A stretch of 6,606 nucleotides of DNA from Pseudomonas sp. (GCA_003527165.1 DPSI01000406.1:1-6606); one strand, 5' to 3'; shown: positions 1-4,835, counted from the stretch's first letter. Program-made: numbers and translations. The notes: generated by a model from the sequence alone, not told the origin.

Positions 1-338
1 CCCTAAACGATAACGTTGAAGCGATGCGTCTGGAGTTGCGCGCTCAAGCGTTCGAATCTGCAGCGCAACTGGATTTTGATTTTCATCGAATGATTCTCCG
101 TGCCGCCGGGAACCAAACGATCCTCGACGTCCTGACCAGCCGCTCCGATATCTATTTGGAAAGCCAGAAGCTGCCGTTCATCCGTCCGGAAAGGGCCATG
201 GAAACCTGGCAGGAACACCGCAGGATTCTCCGCGCGCTGTCGCGCCACGTCCCGGCGGCGGCACAGAAGGCCATGCAGGCACACATTCGCGCTGCGGCAT
301 CGCGCACCGGAATCAGCTTTGCCGGCACGGCCAGCTGA
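1..338 (+). CDS. GntR-family transcriptional regulator, C-terminal FCD ligand-binding domain (5' truncated by window edge)
   Basis: This is the 3' end of a gene that begins before the window; the frame is open from base 3 to the TGA at 336-338. The visible 111 or so residues are helical and match the FCD domain of FadR/GntR regulators. Counting from the ATG at 24, the typical pattern is present: D17 and H21 in DFDFHRMILRAAGN, H65 in EHRRILRAL and H87 in AMQAHIRAAASR. These four match the Asp-His-His-His metal or ligand site of the family. The N-terminal winged helix that would bind DNA lies outside the window. Members usually repress or activate catabolic genes for small carboxylic acids; the effector cannot be told here. 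The internal ATG at 24 is not a credible start because it falls inside the domain. No terminator is visible after the stop, and the next feature is an insertion-sequence remnant, so its regulated partner is probably to the left. Confidence 0.85.
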   Translation, partial: LNDNVEAMRLELRAQAFESAAQLDFDFHRMILRAAGNQTILDVLTSRSDIYLESQKLPFIRPERAMETWQEHRRILRALSRHVPAAAQKAMQAHIRAAASRTGISFAGTAS

Positions 339-426
339 CAGCCGCCTCGCCAACTGAGCCAAGCTATTTCCACGGCGATTTGGTTTCTGACCTGCAAACC
401 GTAGGGAGACGGCATATAGGTCTCGC

Positions 427-455
427 TGAACGAGCCCCCTGAAACACGGGACACT
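427..455 (+). repeat. Putative left terminal inverted repeat of the IS2-like element
   Basis: The stretch starts with TGAACGAGCCCCCTGAAACA and continues into CGGGACACT. It lies 36 bases before the GTG start of orfA. Many IS3-family ends begin with TG, contain a C-run followed by GA-rich bases, and have GGACA about 20 bases in. No convincing partner with inverted orientation was found on the right, as expected if that end was deleted. A target duplication could not be tested for the same reason. Confidence 0.35.
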
Positions 456-490
456 GTATCCCGCTTACCAAAAGGAATAGGCAAACGGTC

Positions 491-802
491 GTGTTCACGA
501 CTATCAGCAAAGCCAGACAAATCGAAGTGCTCGGCGAAGAGCGGCGGCGCCGCTTGAGTGTCGAGGAAAAGCTCACCATGGTTCACGAGAGCCTAGAGCC
601 GGGGCAAAATGTCTCGGTGGCGACCAGGCGCAACGGCATCAAACCCAGCCAGCCGTTCCACTGGCGAAAGCTTCACCAGGACGGCAGCCTGGTCGGCTGT
701 TAGCGCTGGTGAAGCTGTGGTGTTCGGCTTCGGCACTGACCGACGCAATGAAGCAGATCTGCGAGCTGCAACACATGTTGGGCAAGAAGACCATGGAAAC
801 TG
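491..802 (+). pseudogene. IS2-type transposase OrfA (InsC-like), frameshifted remnant
   Basis: A GTG at 491 opens a frame whose product fits IS2 OrfA from its N-terminus. IEVLGEERRRRLSVEEKL and SVATRRNGIKPSQPFHWRK correspond to the helix-turn-helix that binds the IS ends (about residues 13-60). The frame stops at 701-703. The similarity goes on in other frames: one extra base near 692 moves it to SAVSAGEAVV (693-722), and another near 723 moves it to ASALTDAMKQICELQ and then LGKKTMET, up to about 800. That last part is the leucine-zipper-like end of OrfA. Two single-base insertions therefore explain the break. The expected OrfA C-terminus after KKTME is missing, replaced by orfB-like sequence. 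A purine-rich AAAGGAA lies about 15 bases before the GTG, rather far for a ribosome binding site. Confidence 0.75.
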
Positions 803-1060
803 CTGTTGGAGAGGCGGCGAAAAGCAGCCCCGGGTAGCGCATCGTCATGAAAGGCGGGTAGCCGTGGACAAAAGCGATACCCGCTGGCTCGGACGGCTTC
901 GAATTCGCTGTGACGATGTTGTGACGATGGAGACCGCCTGCGCGTAACGTTCGCCCTGGGCTGCGGTGACCGGGAGCCAATAGGTGGGTCGCCAGTCCGT
1001 TTGGCTAGAGCGGGGATGATGTTGGGTCGGCTAACCTCCGAACGGGGAAGCGAGCTGACC
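803..1060 (+). pseudogene. IS2-type transposase OrfB (InsD-like), deleted and frameshifted remnant
   Basis: From 803 the translation LLERRRKAAPGSA fits the LLERKPAVPPSKRA region of IS2 OrfB. HERRVAVDKSDTRW (846-887) then fits its HTGRVAVKESNQRW. SDGFEF (889-906) matches the stretch that holds the first Asp of the DDE catalytic triad. DRLRVTFALGCGDRE (932-976) matches KLRVTFALDCCDRE, and MMLG at 1016-1027 in the same frame matches VMLGAV. The pieces lie in three frames, with breaks near 847, 888, 907 and 918-929. The N-terminal part of OrfB before LLER and everything from the second catalytic Asp onwards (WLTDNGS in IS2) are absent, so the enzyme is dead. Confidence 0.7.
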
Positions 1061-1148
1061 ATGGGAAAAGCCGACCGGCGCCACCAAGAACTAAACCAAC
1101 CGAGCAGGTGTTGCTGGACGACGCGGTGCGTAACTGATCTTGCGTATG

Positions 1149-1170
1149 GCGCAGGGGGCGCAGGGGGCGC
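1149..1170. repeat. Two-unit 9-base tandem repeat, GC-rich
   Basis: GCGCAGGGG occurs twice in direct succession (1149-1157 and 1158-1166) and is followed by GCGC. The CAGGGGGC part resembles the complement of the CCCCCTG core in the putative IS left end at 434-440. It could therefore be a damaged right end, but the flanks do not match. Replication slippage in G-rich DNA is an equally good explanation. Confidence 0.6.
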
Positions 1171-1370
1171 CCATGTAGCGCTTCTCACGATGGCAGGCCT
1201 GCCGGACTTCTCTCCTTCAGGTCAGACATAGTTGGCATATCCAGCTGCCAGGCGTGTGACCAAGTACCAAATTACTGCAACAATCCGCAGTTGCTTTCTG
1301 CCATACATGGTGCGAAGCAGTGCCAAACCCGGACGCGCCAACACGGTTCAGCCTGATGCTCTGTTCTGCT

Positions 1371-1389
1371 TGGGAACAATATGGGAACA
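1371..1389. repeat. Paired TGGGAACA direct repeats, possible integrase arm sites
   Basis: TGGGAACA is present at 1371-1378 and again at 1382-1389, an 11-base period and so about one helical turn. The pair lies about 70 bases from the 3' end of the tRNA-Ser gene, on the side where an element integrated at that tRNA would begin. Evenly phased short repeats near an attachment site are typical of arm sites bound by tyrosine recombinases. No integrase gene is seen in the window, so the role is inferred. Confidence 0.35.
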
Positions 1390-1420
1390 CTCACACCCGC
1401 TTTTCCAATTCCTAGAAACG

Positions 1421-1449
1421 CTGAAGGCCCCGGAATACGGGGCCTTCAG
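1421..1449 (-). terminator. Intrinsic terminator of the tRNA-Ser gene
   Basis: A perfect 12-base-pair stem (CTGAAGGCCCCG at 1421-1432 with CGGGGCCTTCAG at 1438-1449) closes a 5-base loop. It starts 9 bases beyond the CCA end of the tRNA on the minus strand and is followed there by CGTTTCT. The T-run is short, but the stem is very strong and the position directly behind a tRNA is typical for pseudomonads. Confidence 0.8.
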
Positions 1450-1458
1450 ATTGCGATA

Positions 1459-1548
1459 TGGCGGAGGAGGTGAGATTCGAACTCACGGAAGAGTTTCCCC
1501 TTCGACGGTTTTCAAGACCGTTGCATTCAACCGCTCTGCCACTCCTCC
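1459..1548 (-). tRNA. serT: tRNA-Ser, anticodon UGA
   Basis: Read on the minus strand, the 90-base gene begins GGAGGAGTGGCAGAGCGG and ends TCACCTCCTCCGCCA. The 7-base acceptor stem GGAGGAG/CTCCTCC is perfect. The G discriminator base is at 1462, and the CCA end is encoded at 1459-1461. The anticodon stem ACGGT/ACCGT encloses CTTGAAA, so the anticodon is TGA, which reads UCA and other UCN serine codons. The T arm GTGAGTTCGAATCTCAC is canonical. The long variable arm GAAGGGGAAACTCTTC is the class II mark of serine tRNAs. The 3' end faces the accessory DNA on the left, which fits use as an integration site. The gene has its own promoter and terminator and diverges from yccA. Confidence 0.97.
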
Positions 1549-1563
1549 GCAGGAGCGGGCGCC

Positions 1564-1591
1564 ATAGTACCGGAACGAAACACACTGTCAA
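1564..1591 (-). promoter_or_regulatory. Sigma-70 promoter of tRNA-Ser
   Basis: On the minus strand a perfect -35 box TTGACA (1586-1591) is followed after 16 bases by TACTAT (1564-1569). The tRNA 5' end is 16 bases beyond the -10 box. The bases just after the -10, GGCGCCCGC, are very GC-rich. Such a discriminator is known from stringently controlled stable-RNA promoters, so control by ppGpp is likely by analogy. Confidence 0.8.
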
Positions 1592-1600
1592 ACTCTGTTG

Positions 1601-1629
1601 TTAGGCTGAAACAAAAGCTCTGCTATGAT
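1601..1629 (+). promoter_or_regulatory. Probable extended -10 promoter of yccA
   Basis: TATGAT at 1624-1629 is preceded by TGC, giving the extended -10 motif TGnTATGAT. The base positions expected for a -35 box at 17-base spacing (1601-1606) read TTAGGC, a poor match, as is common for extended -10 promoters. Transcription would start near 1636, about 40 bases before the yccA start codon. The prediction rests on motif and position only. Confidence 0.55.
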
Positions 1630-1675
1630 CCGAGGCAATTCACCTCAGGCTGAATACATCTACAGGAGTGTCGCC

Positions 1676-2344
1676 ATGCTCAAGCAACAGTATGCATCTA
1701 CGCACACGCAGGTTGAACAACAGGAAGTCAGCCGCGTTCTGCGCAACACTTACGGCCTTCTCGCCATCACCTTGGGCTTCAGTGCTTTCGTAGCCTATAT
1801 GGCGATGCAGGCTAACGCTTCCTACCCGAACATCTTCGTAGTGCTGATCGGTTTCTACGGCTTGTTCTTTCTGACCGTCAAGCTACGCAACTCGGCTTGG
1901 GGCTTGCTGTCCACCTTCGCCCTGACCGGGTTCATGGGTTATACGCTCGGCCCGATTCTCAACATGTACCTGGGCACCGCCAACGGCGGCGAGCTAATCG
2001 CCTCTGCGCTGTCGATGACTGCACTGGTATTCTTCGGTCTGTCCGCATTCGTGCTGATCACCCGCAAGGACATGAGCTTCCTCAGCGGCTTTATCACCGC
2101 GGGCTTCTTCGTCCTGCTGGGCGCGATGGTCGCTAGCTTCTTCTTCCAGATCAGCGGTCTGCAACTGGCAATCAGCGCCGGGTTCGTGCTGTTCTCTTCG
2201 GTCTGCATCCTCTATCAGACCAGCGCGATCATCCACGGCGGCGAGCGCAACTACATCATGGCCACCATTGGCTTGTACGTTTCGATCTACAACTTGTTCA
2301 TCAGCCTGCTGCAGCTGATGGGCATCATGGGTGGCGACGACTGA
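1676..2344 (+). CDS. yccA: Bax inhibitor-1/YccA family inner-membrane protein
   Basis: The 222-residue product has the seven hydrophobic helices of the Bax inhibitor-1 (UPF0005/TMBIM) family. They lie roughly at residues 25-47, 50-70, 75-100, 107-129, 135-158, 161-186 and 193-218. The last parts, [17 protein letters not shown] and [16 protein letters not shown], are typical of the YccA branch. In E. coli YccA is a substrate and modulator of the FtsH membrane protease and protects SecY from degradation in jammed translocons; the same role is plausible here but inferred. The start at 1676 has AGGAG at 1664-1668, seven bases away. An ATG at 1625 in the same frame lies inside the promoter -10 box and is rejected. 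At the acidic pair described for BsYetJ this protein appears to have Q181 and S203. It is transcribed alone and ends at an intrinsic terminator. Confidence 0.95.
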   Translation: MLKQQYASTHTQVEQQEVSRVLRNTYGLLAITLGFSAFVAYMAMQANASYPNIFVVLIGFYGLFFLTVKLRNSAWGLLSTFALTGFMGYTLGPILNMYLGTANGGELIASALSMTALVFFGLSAFVLITRKDMSFLSGFITAGFFVLLGAMVASFFFQISGLQLAISAGFVLFSSVCILYQTSAIIHGGERNYIMATIGLYVSIYNLFISLLQLMGIMGGDD

Positions 2345-2361
2345 TAGCCGCCCGGTGAATC

Positions 2362-2383
2362 AGCCCGCTTCGGCGGGCTTTTT
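2362..2383 (+). terminator. Intrinsic terminator after yccA
   Basis: AGCCCGC (2362-2368), a TTCG tetraloop and GCGGGCT (2373-2379) form a perfect 7-base-pair hairpin followed by a run of T to 2383. It lies 17 bases behind the yccA stop and separates yccA from the tus operon. The UUCG loop adds stability. Confidence 0.9.
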
Positions 2384-2406
2384 CGTTTCTGCGGCTGGCG
2401 TATCAT
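2379..2406 (+). promoter_or_regulatory. Possible promoter of the tus operon
   Basis: TATCAT at 2401-2406 differs from the -10 consensus at one position and lies 26 bases before the tusD start. The only -35 candidate at normal spacing is TTTTTC (2379-2384) in the T-run of the yccA terminator, a weak match. With a strong terminator upstream some promoter is needed in this short gap, so the call is reasonable but unproven. Confidence 0.4.
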
Positions 2407-2432
2407 GTCACCCAGCAATTCAACGGTGCCCC

Positions 2433-2825
2433 ATGAAATTCGTTATCGCCCTGTTCGCCCCCGCCCATTCCCCCGCTTCGCGGCGCGCATTGCGCTTCGC
2501 GGAGGCCGTGCTTGCTGGCGGACACGAGATTGTCCGGCTGTTTCTTTATCAGGACGGCGTTCACAGTGCATCAGCCAATCCAGTCACGGCGCAGGACGAG
2601 GAAGATGTCGCTGCGCAATGGACGCGCTTCGTCAATACCCATGGACTGGATGGGGTGGTTTGTATCGCCGCCGGTCTGCGCCGTGGCGTGCTGGACGAGC
2701 AGGAAGCAAAGCGGTATCAGCGCCCTGCGGCCAACCTCGCGTCTGGTTGGGAGTTGTCCGGACTGGGGCAGCTACATGAAGCCAGCCAGCAAGCCGACCG
2801 TCTCGTCTGCTTCGGAGGCCATTAA
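2433..2825 (+). CDS. tusD: TusD, sulfurtransferase subunit of the TusBCD tRNA-thiolation relay
   Basis: The 130-residue product is a DsrE-fold protein close in length to E. coli TusD (128). The N-terminal MKFVIALFAPAHS strand and the segment GLDGVVCIAAGLRRGVLDE are diagnostic. Cys77 in that segment corresponds to the catalytic Cys78 of E. coli TusD, which takes persulfide sulfur from TusA. The C-terminus ends with ADRLVCFGGH. In the cytosol TusD works in a TusBCD hexamer that passes sulfur to TusE and then to MnmA for 2-thiouridine at U34 of tRNA-Lys, -Glu and -Gln. The ATG at 2433 is chosen because it gives the family N-terminus; its ribosome binding site is poor (no AGGAG within 15 bases). 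It is the first gene of a coupled run, and its TAA overlaps the tusC ATG by one base (TAATG). Confidence 0.95.
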   Translation: MKFVIALFAPAHSPASRRALRFAEAVLAGGHEIVRLFLYQDGVHSASANPVTAQDEEDVAAQWTRFVNTHGLDGVVCIAAGLRRGVLDEQEAKRYQRPAANLASGWELSGLGQLHEASQQADRLVCFGGH

Positions 2826-3184
2826 TGGCTCGCTCGATGCTGATCATCACCCGTCAGTCACCTTGGTCCGGCCCCTCCGCACGCGAGGCGCTGGACATCG
2901 TTCTGGCCGGTGGCGCCTTCGAACTCCCGCTCGGTCTTCTGTTTCTCGACGACGGCGTGTTCCAGCTGGCGCCCGCACAGCAGGCGGCGCATCTGCAGCA
3001 GAAGGACCTGACGGCCAATCTGCAGGCATTGCCGATGTTCGGCGTCAATGCGCTGTTCGCAGCCAAGCGCAGCCTCAGCGAACGAGGGCTGGACGAGGCC
3101 GCATTACCGCTCCCGGTCGAGGTGCTCGACGATGCCGGCCTCAGCGCCCTTATCAACCGCTACGACCACGTGATCACTCTTTGA
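2825..3184 (+). CDS. tusC: TusC, subunit of the TusBCD sulfur-relay complex
   Basis: The product has 119 residues, the same as E. coli TusC. The family signature SAREALDIVLAGGAFELP (residues 18-35) and LGLLFLDDGVFQL are plain. TusC is the DsrF-like structural partner of TusD and TusB in the cytosolic hexamer. No cysteine is present anywhere in the sequence, which agrees with a non-catalytic role. The ATG overlaps the tusD stop and the TGA overlaps the tusB ATG (TGATG). Translation is therefore probably coupled on both sides, which would help equal subunit production. Confidence 0.95.
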   Translation: MARSMLIITRQSPWSGPSAREALDIVLAGGAFELPLGLLFLDDGVFQLAPAQQAAHLQQKDLTANLQALPMFGVNALFAAKRSLSERGLDEAALPLPVEVLDDAGLSALINRYDHVITL

Positions 3185-3486
3185 TGGCCACTTTGCATCT
3201 GCTTTCCCACTCCCCCTTCACCGATGGCCGTCTGGTCAGCTGCCTGCACCTTCTCGGAGCCGGCGATGCCCTATTGCTGAGCGGCGACGCGGTCTATGCG
3301 TTGCAGAAAGCGACTGCACAACGCCAGGCGCTGGAGTTGATGCCGGACGGCATTGGCTTGTTCGCGCTGGAGGAAGACGTTGACACGCGCGGTCTCGGGG
3401 ATCTGCCCGAGCGCTTGCAGCAAGTCGACTATCCGGGATTCGTCGAGCTGTGCTGCCGATATGCGCGGACGAACGCCTGGCTATGA
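3184..3486 (+). CDS. tusB: TusB (DsrH-like), subunit of the TusBCD sulfur-relay complex
   Basis: The 100-residue product begins MATLHLLSHSPFTDGRL and has GAGDALLLSGDAVYAL (residues 25-40), the pattern of the DsrH/TusB family; E. coli TusB has about 95 residues. It is the third, smallest subunit of the cytosolic TusBCD hexamer. Cys20 lies where DsrH of sulfur oxidisers has a conserved cysteine as I recall; whether it carries sulfur here is unknown. Cys90 and Cys91 lie near the C-terminus. The start overlaps the tusC stop, and the stop overlaps the tusE start (ATGA at 3483-3486). Confidence 0.93.
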   Translation: MATLHLLSHSPFTDGRLVSCLHLLGAGDALLLSGDAVYALQKATAQRQALELMPDGIGLFALEEDVDTRGLGDLPERLQQVDYPGFVELCCRYARTNAWL

Positions 3487-3818
3487 ACGCGTTGAACGTT
3501 AACGGCACGGGCATTGCTGTGGACCGGGAGGGTTTCCTGGTCAGTCTCGATGATTGGAGCGAACCGGTCGCCGAAGCACTGGCCAAGGCTGAAGGACTCA
3601 GCCTTGAAGCCGAACACTGGGAAATTCTACACCTACTGCGCGAGTTCTATCGCGAGTTTCAGCTGTCCCCCGCAACGCGCCCATTGATCAAATACACCGC
3701 GCTGAAACTCGGCCCGGGAAAGGGCAACAGCATGCACCTGAACCGTCTTTTCAAAGGCACACCCGCCAAGCTCGCCGCAAAGCTGGCGGGTTTGCCGAAA
3801 CCGAGCAATTGCATATGA
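3483..3818 (+). CDS. tusE: TusE (DsrC family), sulfur carrier to MnmA
   Basis: The 111-residue product shows the DsrC/TusE features in order: GFLVSLDDWSEPVAEALA (residues 17-34), HWEILHLLREFY, KYTALKLGPGKGNSMHL and the C-terminal arm KLAGLPKPSNCI. The penultimate Cys110 is the invariant cysteine that receives sulfur from TusBCD and interacts with MnmA bound to tRNA. The second cysteine ten residues before it, required in dissimilatory DsrC, is a lysine (K100). The protein is therefore of the TusE tRNA-thiolation type, not a sulfite-reduction DsrC. The ATG at 3483 overlaps the tusB TGA and gives a length close to E. coli TusE (109); an upstream in-frame start near 3450 would add unrelated residues. 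In E. coli tusE is separate from tusBCD, while here all four form one run. Confidence 0.96.
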   Translation: MNALNVNGTGIAVDREGFLVSLDDWSEPVAEALAKAEGLSLEAEHWEILHLLREFYREFQLSPATRPLIKYTALKLGPGKGNSMHLNRLFKGTPAKLAAKLAGLPKPSNCI

Positions 3819-4798
3819 GCCTTGTGACCCCTCCCGAACACCCCTTCGCCGTCTTCGTGCGCATCTTGGGCAAAGGCAAGCGCGGCGCCCGCGACCTCAC
3901 CCGAGAGGAAGCGCGCGAAGCCATGGGAATGCTGCTCGACGGCAAGGCCGAGGACACCCAGCTCGGCGCTTTTCTCATGCTGCTGCGGCATAAGGAAGAA
4001 AGTGCGGAAGAACTCGCCGGTTTCACCGAAGCCGTACGCGAGCGTTTGCATGCCCCGACGATCCCGGTGGATATCGATTGGCCGACCTATGCCGGCAAGA
4101 AGCGTCATTTGCCCTGGTACCTGCTCGCAGCCAAATGCCTGGCGCAGAATGGCGTTCGCATTCTGATGCACGGCGGCGGCGCTCATACGGCCGGCCGGAT
4201 GTATACCGAACAGCAACTCGATCTACTTGGAATTGCCCGTTGCGAAGACTGGGAAAGCGTCGCGGCTACCCTGGACAAGACCAGCCTCGCCTTCGCGCCG
4301 CTCGGCAGCTGGATGCCTGGGCTGCAACGGATGATCGATCAGCGCAACATCCTCGGCCTGCGCTCGCCGATCCACTCGCTGGCGCGCATTCTCAACCCTC
4401 TGGGTGCACGTTGCGGCCTGCAGAGCATCTTCCACCCCGGCTATCAGGCCAATCACCGCGAAGCCAGCCGCCTACTTGGCGACTCGGCCATCGTCATCAA
4501 GGGCGAAGGCGGCGAGATCGAAGTGAACCCGGACGGCGTTGCGCACCTGTACGGCACCCGCGCAGGCGAGGCCTGGGATGAGGACTGGCCGGCGCTTTCA
4601 CCGCAGCGCCATGTCAAGCCTGCGCAACTCGACCCGCAACAGTTGGTCGCCGTCTGGCGAGGCACTGCCGAAGACGCCTACGGTGAACTGGCTGTAGTAG
4701 CAACCATGGCCCTGGCGTTGCGTGGGTTCGGCCAGCCTCGCGACGCGGCATTTGCCCAGGCGCAGCAATACTGGGAACAGCGCAACCTATCGGGCTGA
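3815..4798 (+). CDS. ybiB: YbiB/TrpD2-family DNA-binding protein (glycosyltransferase-fold, anthranilate phosphoribosyltransferase-like)
   Basis: The 327-residue product has the two-domain fold of anthranilate phosphoribosyltransferase: a helical N-terminal part (residues 8-80) and a larger alpha/beta part. The TrpD substrate motifs are missing. GVRILMHGGGAHTAGR (113-128) and KGEGGEIEVNPDG (229-241) replace the GTGGD loop and later catalytic motifs. KKRHLPWYLLAAKCL (95-109) is typical of E. coli YbiB (320 residues). YbiB is known to bind single- and double-stranded nucleic acids without sequence preference, to lack the enzyme activity, to be under LexA control and to associate with Obg. The ATG at 3815 overlaps the tusE TGA (ATGA); a TTG six bases upstream is less likely. 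As last gene of the tus run it may serve tRNA or ribosome biology, which is inference only. Confidence 0.88.
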   Translation: MSLVTPPEHPFAVFVRILGKGKRGARDLTREEAREAMGMLLDGKAEDTQLGAFLMLLRHKEESAEELAGFTEAVRERLHAPTIPVDIDWPTYAGKKRHLPWYLLAAKCLAQNGVRILMHGGGAHTAGRMYTEQQLDLLGIARCEDWESVAATLDKTSLAFAPLGSWMPGLQRMIDQRNILGLRSPIHSLARILNPLGARCGLQSIFHPGYQANHREASRLLGDSAIVIKGEGGEIEVNPDGVAHLYGTRAGEAWDEDWPALSPQRHVKPAQLDPQQLVAVWRGTAEDAYGELAVVATMALALRGFGQPRDAAFAQAQQYWEQRNLSG

Positions 4799-4799
4799 A

Positions 4800-4835
4800 C
4801 GATGGGTTTGACCGGGGATGGCGACCCATCCATCG
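4800..4835. promoter_or_regulatory. Inverted repeat upstream of the yqjG-type gene, possible operator
   Basis: GATGGGT (4801-4807) and ACCCATC (4824-4830) are perfect inverted arms around 16 bases. An alternative pairing uses CGATGG (4800-4805) and CCATCG (4830-4835). No T-run follows, so a terminator is unlikely. A TTGACC at 4808-4813 lies between the arms and could be a -35 box, but no good -10 stands 16-18 bases downstream; TACACT at 4848-4853 is a possible -10 for another start. A repressor or activator site controlling the reductase gene is a guess. Confidence 0.3.

Larger units (their letters stand above)
427..1060 (+). mobile_element. Decayed IS3-family (IS2 group) insertion sequence remnant
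   Basis: The segment carries pieces of both transposase frames of an IS2-like element in the right order. orfA is recognised from 491 and orfB from about 803 to about 1057. The pieces are joined by an internal deletion, and frameshifts break both frames. The left boundary at 427 rests on a TGAACGAGCCCCCTGAAACA-type end that looks like an IS3-family terminal repeat. The right end was not found; the boundary given is where the orfB similarity fades. Intact IS2-type elements are about 1.3 kb, so roughly half is missing. The remnant cannot make an active transposase. Family assignment is from remembered IS2 InsC and InsD sequences, not from a search. Confidence 0.75.
1061..1420. other. Gene-free accessory spacer between the IS remnant and the tRNA-Ser terminator
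   Basis: I see no credible gene in these 360 bases on either strand. Open stretches exist but lack family similarity and ribosome binding sites. The segment holds a 9-base tandem repeat (GCGCAGGGG at 1149-1166) and two copies of TGGGAACA at 1371-1378 and 1382-1389, listed separately. Base composition drops from GC-rich at the left to more AT-rich near 1230-1420, unlike the core genes on the right. The simplest reading is eroded DNA of an element once inserted at the tRNA 3' end. Confidence 0.5.

Noticed and set aside
406..424. GAGAC/GTCTC inverted repeat between the GntR-type gene and the IS remnant
   Set aside because: Five-base arms with a 9-base loop and no T-run; expected by chance and not a convincing terminator.
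1222..1308. 28-codon minus-strand frame beginning MYGRKQL, reminiscent of MYGR motifs in some ISL3-type transposases
   Set aside because: Only four residues resemble the motif, there is no ribosome binding site and the flanking frames show no further similarity.
1232..1567. Open frame of about 111 codons on the plus strand across the tRNA-Ser gene
   Set aside because: It reads through the terminator and the antisense of the tRNA; the GGGGEIRTHGRVSPS string is the familiar false translation of tRNA-Ser. No ribosome binding site or family similarity.
1625..1675. Upstream in-frame start for yccA at 1625
   Set aside because: This ATG is part of the TATGAT -10 box; the ATG at 1676 has a good AGGAG and gives the normal family length and N-terminus.
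2512..3486. Long plus-strand open frame of about 324 codons across tusD, tusC and tusB
   Set aside because: Its last 100 residues are TusB; the part before is an arginine- and serine-rich out-of-frame reading of tusD and tusC, both of which have clear family products in other frames.
1459..3818. Idea that the Tus relay modifies the adjacent tRNA-Ser
   Set aside because: The relay thiolates U34 of tRNA-Lys, -Glu and -Gln; serine tRNA(UGA) is not a known substrate, so adjacency does not imply this.
3483..3818. DsrC of a dissimilatory sulfur-oxidising or sulfite-reducing pathway
   Set aside because: The second C-terminal cysteine needed for that role is replaced by K100 and no dsrAB-type gene is present; the TusE assignment fits fully.
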